A stretch of 64,000 bases of DNA, from contig NZ_AZWQ01000020.1 in assembly GCF_000514815.1 (NCBI RefSeq), forward strand, positions 74,500 through 138,499. Reading direction: 5' to 3'. Source of the DNA: Salinispora fenicalii (GTDB taxonomy: Bacteria; Actinomycetota; Actinomycetes; Mycobacteriales; Micromonosporaceae). Positions 25,363 to 33,052 of the stretch are shown here, piece by piece (position 1 is the first letter of the stretch; every line of letters starts with the position of its first letter). The notes under the pieces are model-generated. The model saw nothing but the letters and a program-made list of their open reading frames with translations. It had not been told where the DNA came from and made no database searches. A program made the translations under genes and the position numbers.

Positions 25363-27647
25363 CACTGTCCACCACCCCGTAGGTAGACGCAGCGCAGCTC
25401 CGAGGCGAATCGCAGCTCACCGTCGCGGAGCCACGCGTCGGTCGGCGCCGGCAGGGCCTCGGTGATGGCGAGGTGGTCGTCGGTGGCCGCCAGCCGTGCC
25501 ATCCCCTTCAGCAGGTCGGGACTCGCGGTGTCGACGTACACCGGCTTGCGCTCGGCGGGCGACTTGACGAAGAAACGGTTCGGCAGGGCGCGGTCGGAGA
25601 CCAACCGGGCGGCACCGAGCAGCAGGTCCAGGTCCCGCTGGCCGCGGAGCAAGGTCTGTACCTCGGCGCTCGGCACCAGCCAGCGGCGCCGGGAGAAGAC
25701 CGCGTTGCCCCAGCGCAGTCGGGGCAGGTACGGCAGCGTCGGTAGGACGGCGCGACGAATGCGGGGCAGCGCGAGTGCGGTGTGTACCGCGGTGTCGAGC
25801 TCGCCGTTGTGCAACAGCAGGCTTTGCCCGGGGAAGTTCGCTCCCCGAAGCACCACCTGCTCCCCGTCACTGTCGAGCCAGAGTTCGTCCAGGCCGATCC
25901 GGTGCCGGCCGGCAGTGGCGGAGCCACCCAGCTCGAGTACGACGCCGGGGAACTCCAGCGGCGGGAGCCCGGTCGTCCGTCGGGAGATCACGTTGACGGC
26001 TATCTGGTCGCCGAGGGCCCGCCGCACGGCGGCGTCCCGCTCGGCCAGTAGCGTCGCCGCTTCCGGATGAAACTGAAGGGCCCACGGGGTGAGCAGCGCT
26101 GCATCGTGGATGTCGCCGAGCACCAACGGAGTCGTACTCGGGTCGTAGTCGGTCAGGTTGGCCGTGCCGATCAGGACGTCGATGGAGCAGAGAATTGGTG
26201 CGGTGGGGGCGGGAACGGGGGGCAGCAGCCCGGCGATGTCGAGCTCACTCGCCTCCGGTCCAGCCTCGCCGACGACGCGGGCCAGCTCCGTACTGAGCTG
26301 ACCGCCGAACTCGATGGACATGTCCGCGCAGAGGCGCAGCGCTCGCAGCAGCGGAGTGCGGCCCGGGCCGAGCCGTCGTGCCACCGCTCGGTTGGTCTGC
26401 ACCCGGGTCAGCTCCGCCTCATGTGCGAGCAGGTCGAGTACGGGGGCCGCCGCCGCCCGCAGGTCGTGGGCGAGCTGCCCACGGAGCTCCAGCTGGGCAG
26501 TCCCCACCGCGGCCTCGTGGATGATCACCCGGTCGTTGTAGAAGCGGCTGCGGTTCGTCGGCCCACCAGTGGGGAGCAGGGCCTCCACCTCGGCCTGAAT
26601 GGCCAGTTTGCGCTCCGGCGAGGTCCAGGGGTAGCTGTCGAGGAGGTCGAGCACCTTGACCAGCAGCGACCGCACGGCCGCCGCGCGGCTGGCGGTCTCG
26701 GCGTCGGCCTCGTCGATCCGCTCCAGGGTCCAGCGCAACGGATCCACCGTCGTCGCCGGCGGGCACCAGGAGTGCGTCAGTACCCCCTTGGCCACGGCCG
26801 TGCGGAACAGCCCGACCGTACGGGTCACCTCGTCGCCGCTGGCCGCGGCGAGCTCAGCTAGCGTGCGGTCGCCGTCCACCGCCCGGATCAACTCGGCCAA
26901 CGGGTCATCTCGGCGGGGCGGCCGGGCCGTGGTCTTGCGGATGGGGACCAGGTGCGTCACCAACGCGTCATCGTCGATGATCATCATCTGGACGGCGTCG
27001 TTGACCCGGGCGGCGCAGTGCGCCTGGCGAACCCGGATTTCTTGGTGGCCGGCCCACGACAACGTCGTGGGCGCGTCCGAGCCGGCGTCCACCCGGCCAT
27101 AGTTGATCGGCCCGAAGAAGCTCATCGTCTCGCTCTTCGCCGCCAGGCGCTGCGCGTACGCGGCGAGTTGGCGGCGGATCCTGCCCCCGGTCGCCCCCCG
27201 GACCAGATCCCGATGGACGGCGGGGGAGGAGCAGACGATGGCATCGTTGATCCGCGGGTCGGTACGGATCTCCGCGAGCGCCGCATTGACCGTCGCCGCG
27301 TCCGCTTCGACGGTCGGCTCCAGTTGGTCCCGGGTCCGCGTCACCTGCTCGGCGATCTCGTTCCACTCGGTGAGCCAGGCCTGGTCGAAGATGTCCGATG
27401 GGGGCAGCGGGCGGACGTTGCGTAGCTTGCTCTGCTGGCCTCGGGTGAGACGAGCCGAAGCGCGCATCCGGGAGGCCACCTCGGCAGCCCTTCGCTCCAG
27501 GGTGGCCAACTCGCCGAGTAGCGCTGTGGTCTGTCGATAGGTCAGGGACTCGATCAGTTGCCAGGGGAAGCCGGCGCTGCGCAGCACGAGGACTGGCAGC
27601 AGCTCCCAGCTGGGATCGGCCGGGCCGACTCTGGTGGGGACGGTCAC
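25362..27647 (-). CDS. LanB-like peptide-modifying enzyme, candidate PEARL (copy 3)
   Basis: A 761-aa protein from GTG 27647 (MTVPTRVGPADP), in a GTGA overlap with the upstream LanB-like gene and with AGAAGG 8 nt before it; an in-frame ATG further up lies inside that gene and is less likely. Motifs: 'LVLRSAGFPWQLIESL' (about 20-35), 'KSETMSFFGPI' (about 171-181) and 'ERKPVYVDTASP' near the end. Ends in a shared TGA/start with the 488-aa gene. Confidence 0.82.
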   Translation of the reverse strand: MTVPTRVGPADPSWELLPVLVLRSAGFPWQLIESLTYRQTTALLGELATLERRAAEVASRMRASARLTRGQQSKLRNVRPLPPSDIFDQAWLTEWNEIAEQVTRTRDQLEPTVEADAATVNAALAEIRTDPRINDAIVCSSPAVHRDLVRGATGGRIRRQLAAYAQRLAAKSETMSFFGPINYGRVDAGSDAPTTLSWAGHQEIRVRQAHCAARVNDAVQMMIIDDDALVTHLVPIRKTTARPPRRDDPLAELIRAVDGDRTLAELAAASGDEVTRTVGLFRTAVAKGVLTHSWCPPATTVDPLRWTLERIDEADAETASRAAAVRSLLVKVLDLLDSYPWTSPERKLAIQAEVEALLPTGGPTNRSRFYNDRVIIHEAAVGTAQLELRGQLAHDLRAAAAPVLDLLAHEAELTRVQTNRAVARRLGPGRTPLLRALRLCADMSIEFGGQLSTELARVVGEAGPEASELDIAGLLPPVPAPTAPILCSIDVLIGTANLTDYDPSTTPLVLGDIHDAALLTPWALQFHPEAATLLAERDAAVRRALGDQIAVNVISRRTTGLPPLEFPGVVLELGGSATAGRHRIGLDELWLDSDGEQVVLRGANFPGQSLLLHNGELDTAVHTALALPRIRRAVLPTLPYLPRLRWGNAVFSRRRWLVPSAEVQTLLRGQRDLDLLLGAARLVSDRALPNRFFVKSPAERKPVYVDTASPDLLKGMARLAATDDHLAITEALPAPTDAWLRDGELRFASELRCVYLRGGGQ

Positions 27648-30079
27648 GACGAAGCCCTTCTCATAGCGATCCGGAACTCGGCGGTCACGGGTTTGTCGCC
27701 GTGGCGTAGCCACAGGGCGTCCGGTGCGGGCCGCATCTCGGCCAGCGAGACCTTCCCGTCGCCGGCCAACGTCAACGCCAGCAGCGCGTCCACGGCCAGC
27801 GGGTTGTCGAGGTCAACCCCGACCGGCTTGGGTTCGTGTGCCGCCGAGACGAAGCAGAAGCGGGGAATTTCGTGCCGGGCGCGTAGGGACTGCACCGCGA
27901 GGAACGCGGTGGCGGCGTCCCGGACCTCGGCAACGCCGAGGTCAGCGGCGCTGAACCACCAGCGGGCCCGCTGCACGATGACGTCCCCCACGCGAATCCG
28001 GGGTGCGAAGTCACCGAATCGGATCAGGGGGAGAGCCACGCCCGGTGCGGCGAAGGCCCGGAGGTGAACGTGGTCGTCCTCGCCGGCGTAGAGGGTCAGC
28101 TCACCGTCGGGTGCGCGCAGCCGCGGTTTCCCATCAACCAGGACGGCGGTTAGGTCAGCAAGCGCCACGGTGCGCTTGCGGTCGTCGGTGGCCACGGAGG
28201 TGACCTCGACGAAGCGTCCCGGAAACCAGTCGGCGACCAGGCCCTTGTGCCGTCGTCGACGGATGACTGTGGCGAGCTGGTCGGGGCCGCCCCACGGTTC
28301 GAGCCCCGCGGTGAAGTCGGCCAGCATCCGCTCCTGATCATCGGAGAAGAGCCCCTGCGACCCCCAGGCGAAGACGTAGGGGTGAAGCTCACCCAGGACC
28401 AGCAGGTCGGAGCCGTCCGGCTGCCGCTCCAGCATGAGGTCCGGGCTGACGAATCGGTCCCGGCCCGGGCTGGGCGCCAGTGCCGCGAGGGCGGCGGGGG
28501 ACAACCGGGCCTCCTGCCCGCGCAGGCCGGCGCGTACCAGCTCGGTGTAGGTCTGGGTGAACTCCCGCACCGGGTCGGAGAGCGCCGTCAGCGCCCCCGC
28601 CTCGACCGCTGGTAGCACCCGGCGGATCAGTTCGTCATAGGGCAACGAATCTGTTCCCGCCTCGCTGATGACCGTCGCGCACAATTGCGCGGCGACCTGT
28701 TGCTGGAGCTCGCCATAGCGGGCCGCGACATCCAGCACCGGGGTGAGCTGCTCCTCCCAGCGCCGGGCGATGTCACCGCCGACCACCACCGGGCACTGGT
28801 CACCCTTGGCGTCCAGCGACACCACCAACCGGTCGGCGTACATCTGCCCGCCGGCCCGGCGAGCGTCGGTCGCCGTCAGCGCGGAGAAACCCGCCTCCAC
28901 TTCGGCCAGCATGGCCGCCCGCTGGTGGTGCCCGGCGGCGGCTGCGTACCGGTCAGCCAGGGCACCGAGCTCCCGCAGCCGTGTCGGCCACTCGGTGCCA
29001 CCGGCGTGCTGCTGCGCGAAGCCCACCAGCCAGTCCAGCGGACGGGCGGTGGTGGACGGCGGCTCGGGCCACAGCCGTACGGCGCCGACCTGCCGAAGCC
29101 GGTCCAGGATCGTGCGTGCCTCGGCGACCTCCATTCCGGCGAGGTCTGCGAGGTCCCGTACCGAACGGTGGTCATTGACGTCGCGAACGAGTCGCCAGTG
29201 GGTGCCGGAGAGCCGGATCCGGCGCCCGCCGCTGGTCTGCACCGTGCCGGTGCCGGCTTCGGCCTCCGCTCGCCGACGGCAGGCCGCTACCCAGGTCACC
29301 GGCAGCTGGTCGCGGACGGCGGGATCGGCGCCGAGGTTGCGGGCCAGCTCGCACACGGCCCAGAACGCGGTCTGCGCCTCCGTGGTGTGGACCCCCGACC
29401 CGGTCTCGGGGCCCAACCCGATTCCTTCGGCCGCGTGGTCGACCCGTCCGTGCACCAGCGGACCGAAGAAGCTGGTCGTCTCGTTCTTCGCGGCCAGGCG
29501 CTGGCCGTAGAGGTAGGCGCGGCGGTAGAAGGCGCGGTCCTTGGCCCGGTTCCGGTTCGCACCGTCACCCCGGGTGGCCCACCCCTGCTGCCAGCGCAGG
29601 ACCTCGCCGTAGAACGAGGGCGAGAGCTGAAGCAACGCGTCGCAGACTCGATCGTTGGCCAGCAGCGCGCGCACCCGGTCTGGTCGGCGCAGCGCCTCCT
29701 GGGCGAGGACGCCGGTCAGTCGTTGGGCCGCCTGCTCCAGCTCGGCCTGCGCCGTGCCGTAGGCCGCCGCCGCTGGCGCCAGGTCGGGGTCCACCTGCTC
29801 GGGGCTGACCGACAGGCCACGCCCCGCTCGACTGCGGGCCCGGGACAGCGCCCGAAGCCGCGACCGGTCCGACTCCCGATCGGTCTGGGCGACAGCCCGG
29901 GCGATGCCATCGATCAAGTTGGTGCGGCACTGCCCGAACTGTTTCGCTGCCGTGCGGTACTCCACGGCACCTTCTCGCGTTGGTTCATCGGCCAGGGCTG
30001 TCAACAGGTCGATGCCGAAGCCCGCTCGACGGAGAAGCAGCCGGGGGTAGAGCTGCCAGGGGGTTGGTTGCTCAGTCAT
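27644..30079 (-). CDS. LanB-like peptide-modifying enzyme, candidate PEARL (copy 4)
   Basis: An 811-aa protein starting at ATG 30079, 2 nt after the stop of the TPR-like gene. Motifs: 'LLLRRAGFGIDLL' (about 14-26), 'KNETTSFFGPL' (about 198-208), and 'EPKPVGVDLDNPL' near the C-terminus. The region equivalent to 'SNPxxYR' is altered to 'LSPSFYGEVLRW'. It is the first of three LanB-like genes downstream of the scaffold gene. Confidence 0.82.
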   Translation of the reverse strand: MTEQPTPWQLYPRLLLRRAGFGIDLLTALADEPTREGAVEYRTAAKQFGQCRTNLIDGIARAVAQTDRESDRSRLRALSRARSRAGRGLSVSPEQVDPDLAPAAAAYGTAQAELEQAAQRLTGVLAQEALRRPDRVRALLANDRVCDALLQLSPSFYGEVLRWQQGWATRGDGANRNRAKDRAFYRRAYLYGQRLAAKNETTSFFGPLVHGRVDHAAEGIGLGPETGSGVHTTEAQTAFWAVCELARNLGADPAVRDQLPVTWVAACRRRAEAEAGTGTVQTSGGRRIRLSGTHWRLVRDVNDHRSVRDLADLAGMEVAEARTILDRLRQVGAVRLWPEPPSTTARPLDWLVGFAQQHAGGTEWPTRLRELGALADRYAAAAGHHQRAAMLAEVEAGFSALTATDARRAGGQMYADRLVVSLDAKGDQCPVVVGGDIARRWEEQLTPVLDVAARYGELQQQVAAQLCATVISEAGTDSLPYDELIRRVLPAVEAGALTALSDPVREFTQTYTELVRAGLRGQEARLSPAALAALAPSPGRDRFVSPDLMLERQPDGSDLLVLGELHPYVFAWGSQGLFSDDQERMLADFTAGLEPWGGPDQLATVIRRRRHKGLVADWFPGRFVEVTSVATDDRKRTVALADLTAVLVDGKPRLRAPDGELTLYAGEDDHVHLRAFAAPGVALPLIRFGDFAPRIRVGDVIVQRARWWFSAADLGVAEVRDAATAFLAVQSLRARHEIPRFCFVSAAHEPKPVGVDLDNPLAVDALLALTLAGDGKVSLAEMRPAPDALWLRHGDKPVTAEFRIAMRRASS

Positions 30080-30081
30080 CG

Positions 30082-31872
30082 TCAGTCCTGAAAGTTGATC
30101 AGGTCGAAGGGACGGTTGAGCTTCGTGCGGGGCTTCGGCAGGAGGTCGGCGAGCTCCGCCGAGCTGGACACCGCCTTTGCGAGGGCCGTCGCCTCGACCG
30201 GACGGCTCAGGCTCAGTGCCGCGTTCGCCACGGTGGCCGGGACGTCCGCGCCGGCCCCACCCGTCATCACCTGTCCGGCCTGGGCGAGGGCGATCCGGTA
30301 GGGGTCGCCGAGTAGTCGCGCATCCTGCTCGGCCAGCTCGTACTCCGCGACCGCCGCCTCACGGTCACCGGAGGTGGCGTGGAGCATACCCAGCTCGAGG
30401 CGGACCTCGGTCTGATGGAAGATGTCGTTGAGCCCAACGGCGTTGGTGAGGGTCGTGCCGATTTCCTTGACTGCGGTGTCCCGGTCACCGACCAGCAGCC
30501 GCAACCCGGCGCTGCGATACGAGTGGTGCTTGGCGAAGCCCGCCGTCGAGGAGCCGGTGGCCTGCCGGAACTTGTCCCAGGTGGCCAGGGCGGACGAGTA
30601 CTTGCCGGCCTTCTCCTGCAACACACTGATGTTGGAGTACAGATTGATACGTAGGTGAGCGGAGCTGGCATCGTTGAGGCCCGCGAGGCAGGCGAGCGCC
30701 TTCTTCTCATGCTCGAACGCCAGGCCGAGTCGTCGCTCGGCGAAGAGGGTCAGCCCGCGCAGGTTGTGCAGCCAGCCCCGTTCACGGCGGACGCTGTCAG
30801 CCTCGTTCGGGCGTTCCCGGACGACCTCAAACCCCTGCTCGACCTCGGCCACCGCCTCGCCCAGGCGGTTCTTGCGCTTGGAGAGCGTGAGGGCGGTGTA
30901 CAGGTGGGACTGGGCGCGGATCTCCGGCGAGAGGCCGTCGTCGTGCTCACGAATGGCGCGGAAAGCGGTGACCGCCGCGTCCTGGTCTCCGCGGAAGCCG
31001 GCCTGGATGCCGATTACCTTGAGGAGGAAGCCACGGATGTCAGCGGTGCTGCGCAGGATCGTGGTTTCGAACTCGATGGCGTGGACCAGGCTGTCCTCGC
31101 GTTCCGCCTTCGCCAGTAGCTCGGGAAGAGCCGGCGTGGAGACCCTGGGCAGGAGCTCGATCGCCTCGGTGGCGACGACCGCCATCCCTTCCCAGTTCGC
31201 GGAGAAGAAGGCCCGCCGGCAGTAGGCCAAGGCCGCGGCGACCCGGTCAACGGCGCTGCTGTCCTTGTCGCGTGCCCGCTGGTAGAGCTTGCCCTCCTCG
31301 GAGACGGGCGCTACCGCGGAGGCCGCACCCGACGGCAAGTCCAGCACGAAGTCGTCGACAGTGATGGGCAGGTCCATGCGACGGAGGCAGCGAGCCCGCT
31401 CCGCGCGGTAGTCGGCGTGCGGTCCGAGCGGTACGCGGACCGACTCCGGTCGATCCAGCAGCAGCGCCGCGCCGGGGTGGACCCGCGAGTGCTCCACGGC
31501 CCGCATCAGCCCGCGTAGGGATGACAGGTCGGTGCCGCCGGCGCCGCGGACGAGCAGCGGACGGCCCAACTCCGCGGTGCCGGCGCAGAGCGCGGCGGCC
31601 GCGACCGACAGGACCCGGTAGACCTGCTCGCTCTCCCGGTGGAGTCGCCGCTCGGAGGCGGCGAGGGCAATCTCGCCAAGTGGCAGGGGGGTGTCCCTTG
31701 GCGTTTCGTCGGGGGCCAGTTCCGCCCACTCCGCGGCGTGGCGGTGGGGTAGCTCACCAAAGCTGGCACCTGCCGCGCGGAGCGCGGCGATACATTCGCG
31801 CAGCCCGACATAGGAGCTGGCGGGGCCGGTGTTGATGTCCACCCGGACGGCGGCACCGGCGGCTACGGTCAC
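30082..31872 (-). CDS. TPR-like helical repeat protein, function unknown
   Basis: About 596 aa. Two GTG starts are possible: 31881 (MAPVTVAA), or 31872 (MTVAAGAA), the latter giving the GTGA overlap with the scaffold gene that is typical of this operon; I chose it. The N-terminal third (to about 200) is unassigned, with a 'LLVRGAGGTDLSSLRGLMRAV' segment. Residues about 210-560 are alternating amphipathic helices with TPR-like spacing ('AVAEVEQGFEVVRERP', 'AVAEYELAEQDARLLGDP'). No catalytic motif is visible. TPR proteins often hold peptides or partners together, so a scaffold-peptide chaperone or assembly platform is plausible but untested. Confidence 0.7.
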   Translation of the reverse strand: MTVAAGAAVRVDINTGPASSYVGLRECIAALRAAGASFGELPHRHAAEWAELAPDETPRDTPLPLGEIALAASERRLHRESEQVYRVLSVAAAALCAGTAELGRPLLVRGAGGTDLSSLRGLMRAVEHSRVHPGAALLLDRPESVRVPLGPHADYRAERARCLRRMDLPITVDDFVLDLPSGAASAVAPVSEEGKLYQRARDKDSSAVDRVAAALAYCRRAFFSANWEGMAVVATEAIELLPRVSTPALPELLAKAEREDSLVHAIEFETTILRSTADIRGFLLKVIGIQAGFRGDQDAAVTAFRAIREHDDGLSPEIRAQSHLYTALTLSKRKNRLGEAVAEVEQGFEVVRERPNEADSVRRERGWLHNLRGLTLFAERRLGLAFEHEKKALACLAGLNDASSAHLRINLYSNISVLQEKAGKYSSALATWDKFRQATGSSTAGFAKHHSYRSAGLRLLVGDRDTAVKEIGTTLTNAVGLNDIFHQTEVRLELGMLHATSGDREAAVAEYELAEQDARLLGDPYRIALAQAGQVMTGGAGADVPATVANAALSLSRPVEATALAKAVSSSAELADLLPKPRTKLNRPFDLINFQD

Positions 31873-32117
31873 CGGCGCCACAGGATCGCCTCATTCGATG
31901 CCAGAGCGAGCGGTGCGATCTTGTTTTCCACCTCATCGAGGTCGAAGTCGACGTTGTCCAGGTCGTCGAGCCCCTCCACGTCGGGATCGATCGGCTGGGC
32001 GCTGGCCTGCTGGCTGTCGACGGGCGCGGCGGGTGCGGCGTCACCCGGCAGTGGCGGGTTGTCGGTGGTGCCGTCGGCTACTTCCGCGGGTGCGGCGGAG
32101 CGGTCGTTGTCCAACAT
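31869..32117 (-). CDS. Scaffold/precursor peptide of the lym pathway
   Basis: An 82-aa peptide. ATG 32117 has GGAG 6 nt upstream; a GTG at 32129 in frame would add four residues but would bury that site. The N-terminal half is Ala/Pro/Asp-rich and disordered. Residues about 46-65 form an acidic helix-like stretch ('DVEGLDDLDNVDFDLDE'), followed by 'NKIAPLALASNEAILWRR' at the C-terminus. There is no Cys or Thr and only one Ser in the last 25 residues, so it is not a lanthipeptide substrate in spite of the LanB-like neighbours. The Trp two residues from the end agrees with a tryptophan-derived product and with the scaffold-peptide logic of the ammosamide pathway. It sits 30 bp after the flavin reductase gene. 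Confidence 0.82.
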   Translation of the reverse strand: MLDNDRSAAPAEVADGTTDNPPLPGDAAPAAPVDSQQASAQPIDPDVEGLDDLDNVDFDLDEVENKIAPLALASNEAILWRR

Positions 32118-32147
32118 GTCGTACTCCACTTCGGGTCGGGCCGGCAG

Positions 32148-32762
32148 TCAGGCTGCAGTGGCTCGGGTGAGGGCGAACTCGACGACCTGTTCTCCCATCA
32201 GGGACAGCTGGGAGGAGATGTGTGGGTCGGTGCTGATGCCGTCGGGGGCGAATGTGACGTTCTCCGTGTTGATCGCGACGCCCAGCGGCGTCGGCCAGCC
32301 CCGGAGTGCGTGCACCACCGCGCGGAGGCTGGTGAGGGTGGTAGCGGCCTGGGACCCGCGAGCGGTGACCAGGCAGCCGACGGCTCGACCATGCAGATAG
32401 GGGCGGGGCGCGTCGTTGAGGTCCTCGATGTAGTCGAGGGCGTTCTTGACCAGGCCGGAGATACCTCCGTGGTACGCCGGCGATCCGATCACGATCCCGT
32501 CGGCCATGCGTACGGCGTTGACGAGTTGCCGGGCCGCCGCCGTGCGTCGGTTCTCGCCGGGCAGGTACAGCGGCAGCTGTAGCGCGGTGGCACCGAGCAG
32601 GTGCGTACGGGCTCCGGCCCGCTCGGCGGCGGAGAGTACTGCCCGGACTGCCTGCTCGGTGGAGGACCCGGGGCGCATGGTGCCGCCGATGCCGACGATG
32701 AGGGGACCGGTGCGGCTTCCTACCCTGCTCGTACCATTGCTGGTGCTCTTTAGCTGGAGCAC
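32148..32762 (-). CDS. NADPH-dependent FMN reductase family protein
   Basis: A 204-aa flavodoxin-fold reductase. The FMN phosphate loop is 'GIGGTMRPGSSTEQAV' and the second loop is 'GSPAYHGGISGLVKNALDYI'. I chose GTG 32762, because GAGAGG is 7 nt upstream; GTG 32768 is only 1 nt from it. It would supply reduced flavin, for example to a flavin-dependent monooxygenase acting on the peptide-bound residue, or reduce quinone-like intermediates. It is the first gene of the operon, so the promoter should lie just upstream. Confidence 0.82.
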   Translation of the reverse strand: MLQLKSTSNGTSRVGSRTGPLIVGIGGTMRPGSSTEQAVRAVLSAAERAGARTHLLGATALQLPLYLPGENRRTAAARQLVNAVRMADGIVIGSPAYHGGISGLVKNALDYIEDLNDAPRPYLHGRAVGCLVTARGSQAATTLTSLRAVVHALRGWPTPLGVAINTENVTFAPDGISTDPHISSQLSLMGEQVVEFALTRATAA

Positions 32763-33052
32763 GTTCACACCTCTCTTTCGTCGCGCGCGGACACGAAACC
32801 CGCGAGCTGTCCGGTGCGATGGGATGTGTTGCTCTTGTCGTCACCCGTGCGGGTTCCCCCATAAGAGGGGGCCCAGGATGCGTTTGATGCATGCAACCCA
32901 TGTCGCGAACGCGACGTATCAGATCGGAGCGTGACTGTGCAATTACTCAGTCCACTGTGTTTCGACGGAGAACGTCCGTGGGCTCGACTGAACGCTCAAG
33001 GCCAGCCGGCAGGGTGGACTGGTGCGGTGTGGCCGCGGTCGGGAGAGGTCGG
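32763..33052. promoter_or_regulatory. Intergenic region carrying the lym operon promoter
   Basis: The 290 bp between the CHAT gene end and the first operon gene contain the only place for a promoter of the 15-kb operon. A hairpin at 32851-32874 (GGG/CCC and CCCCC/GGGGG arms with a 2-nt bulge) may terminate the CHAT transcript. A short dyad TCGCGAACGCGA near 32910 could be an operator. No promoter hexamers are certain, and no pathway regulator gene is present in the cluster. Confidence 0.4.

Noticed and set aside
31869..32129. Reading the 82-aa peptide as a lanthipeptide precursor because of LanB-like neighbours
   Set aside because: It has no Cys and almost no Ser/Thr in the C-terminal part, there is no LanC cyclase, and the LanB-like proteins lack the elimination domain.
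32851..32874. Riboswitch before the lym operon
   Set aside because: Only a simple bulged hairpin is visible; it fits a CHAT terminator and shows no known riboswitch core.
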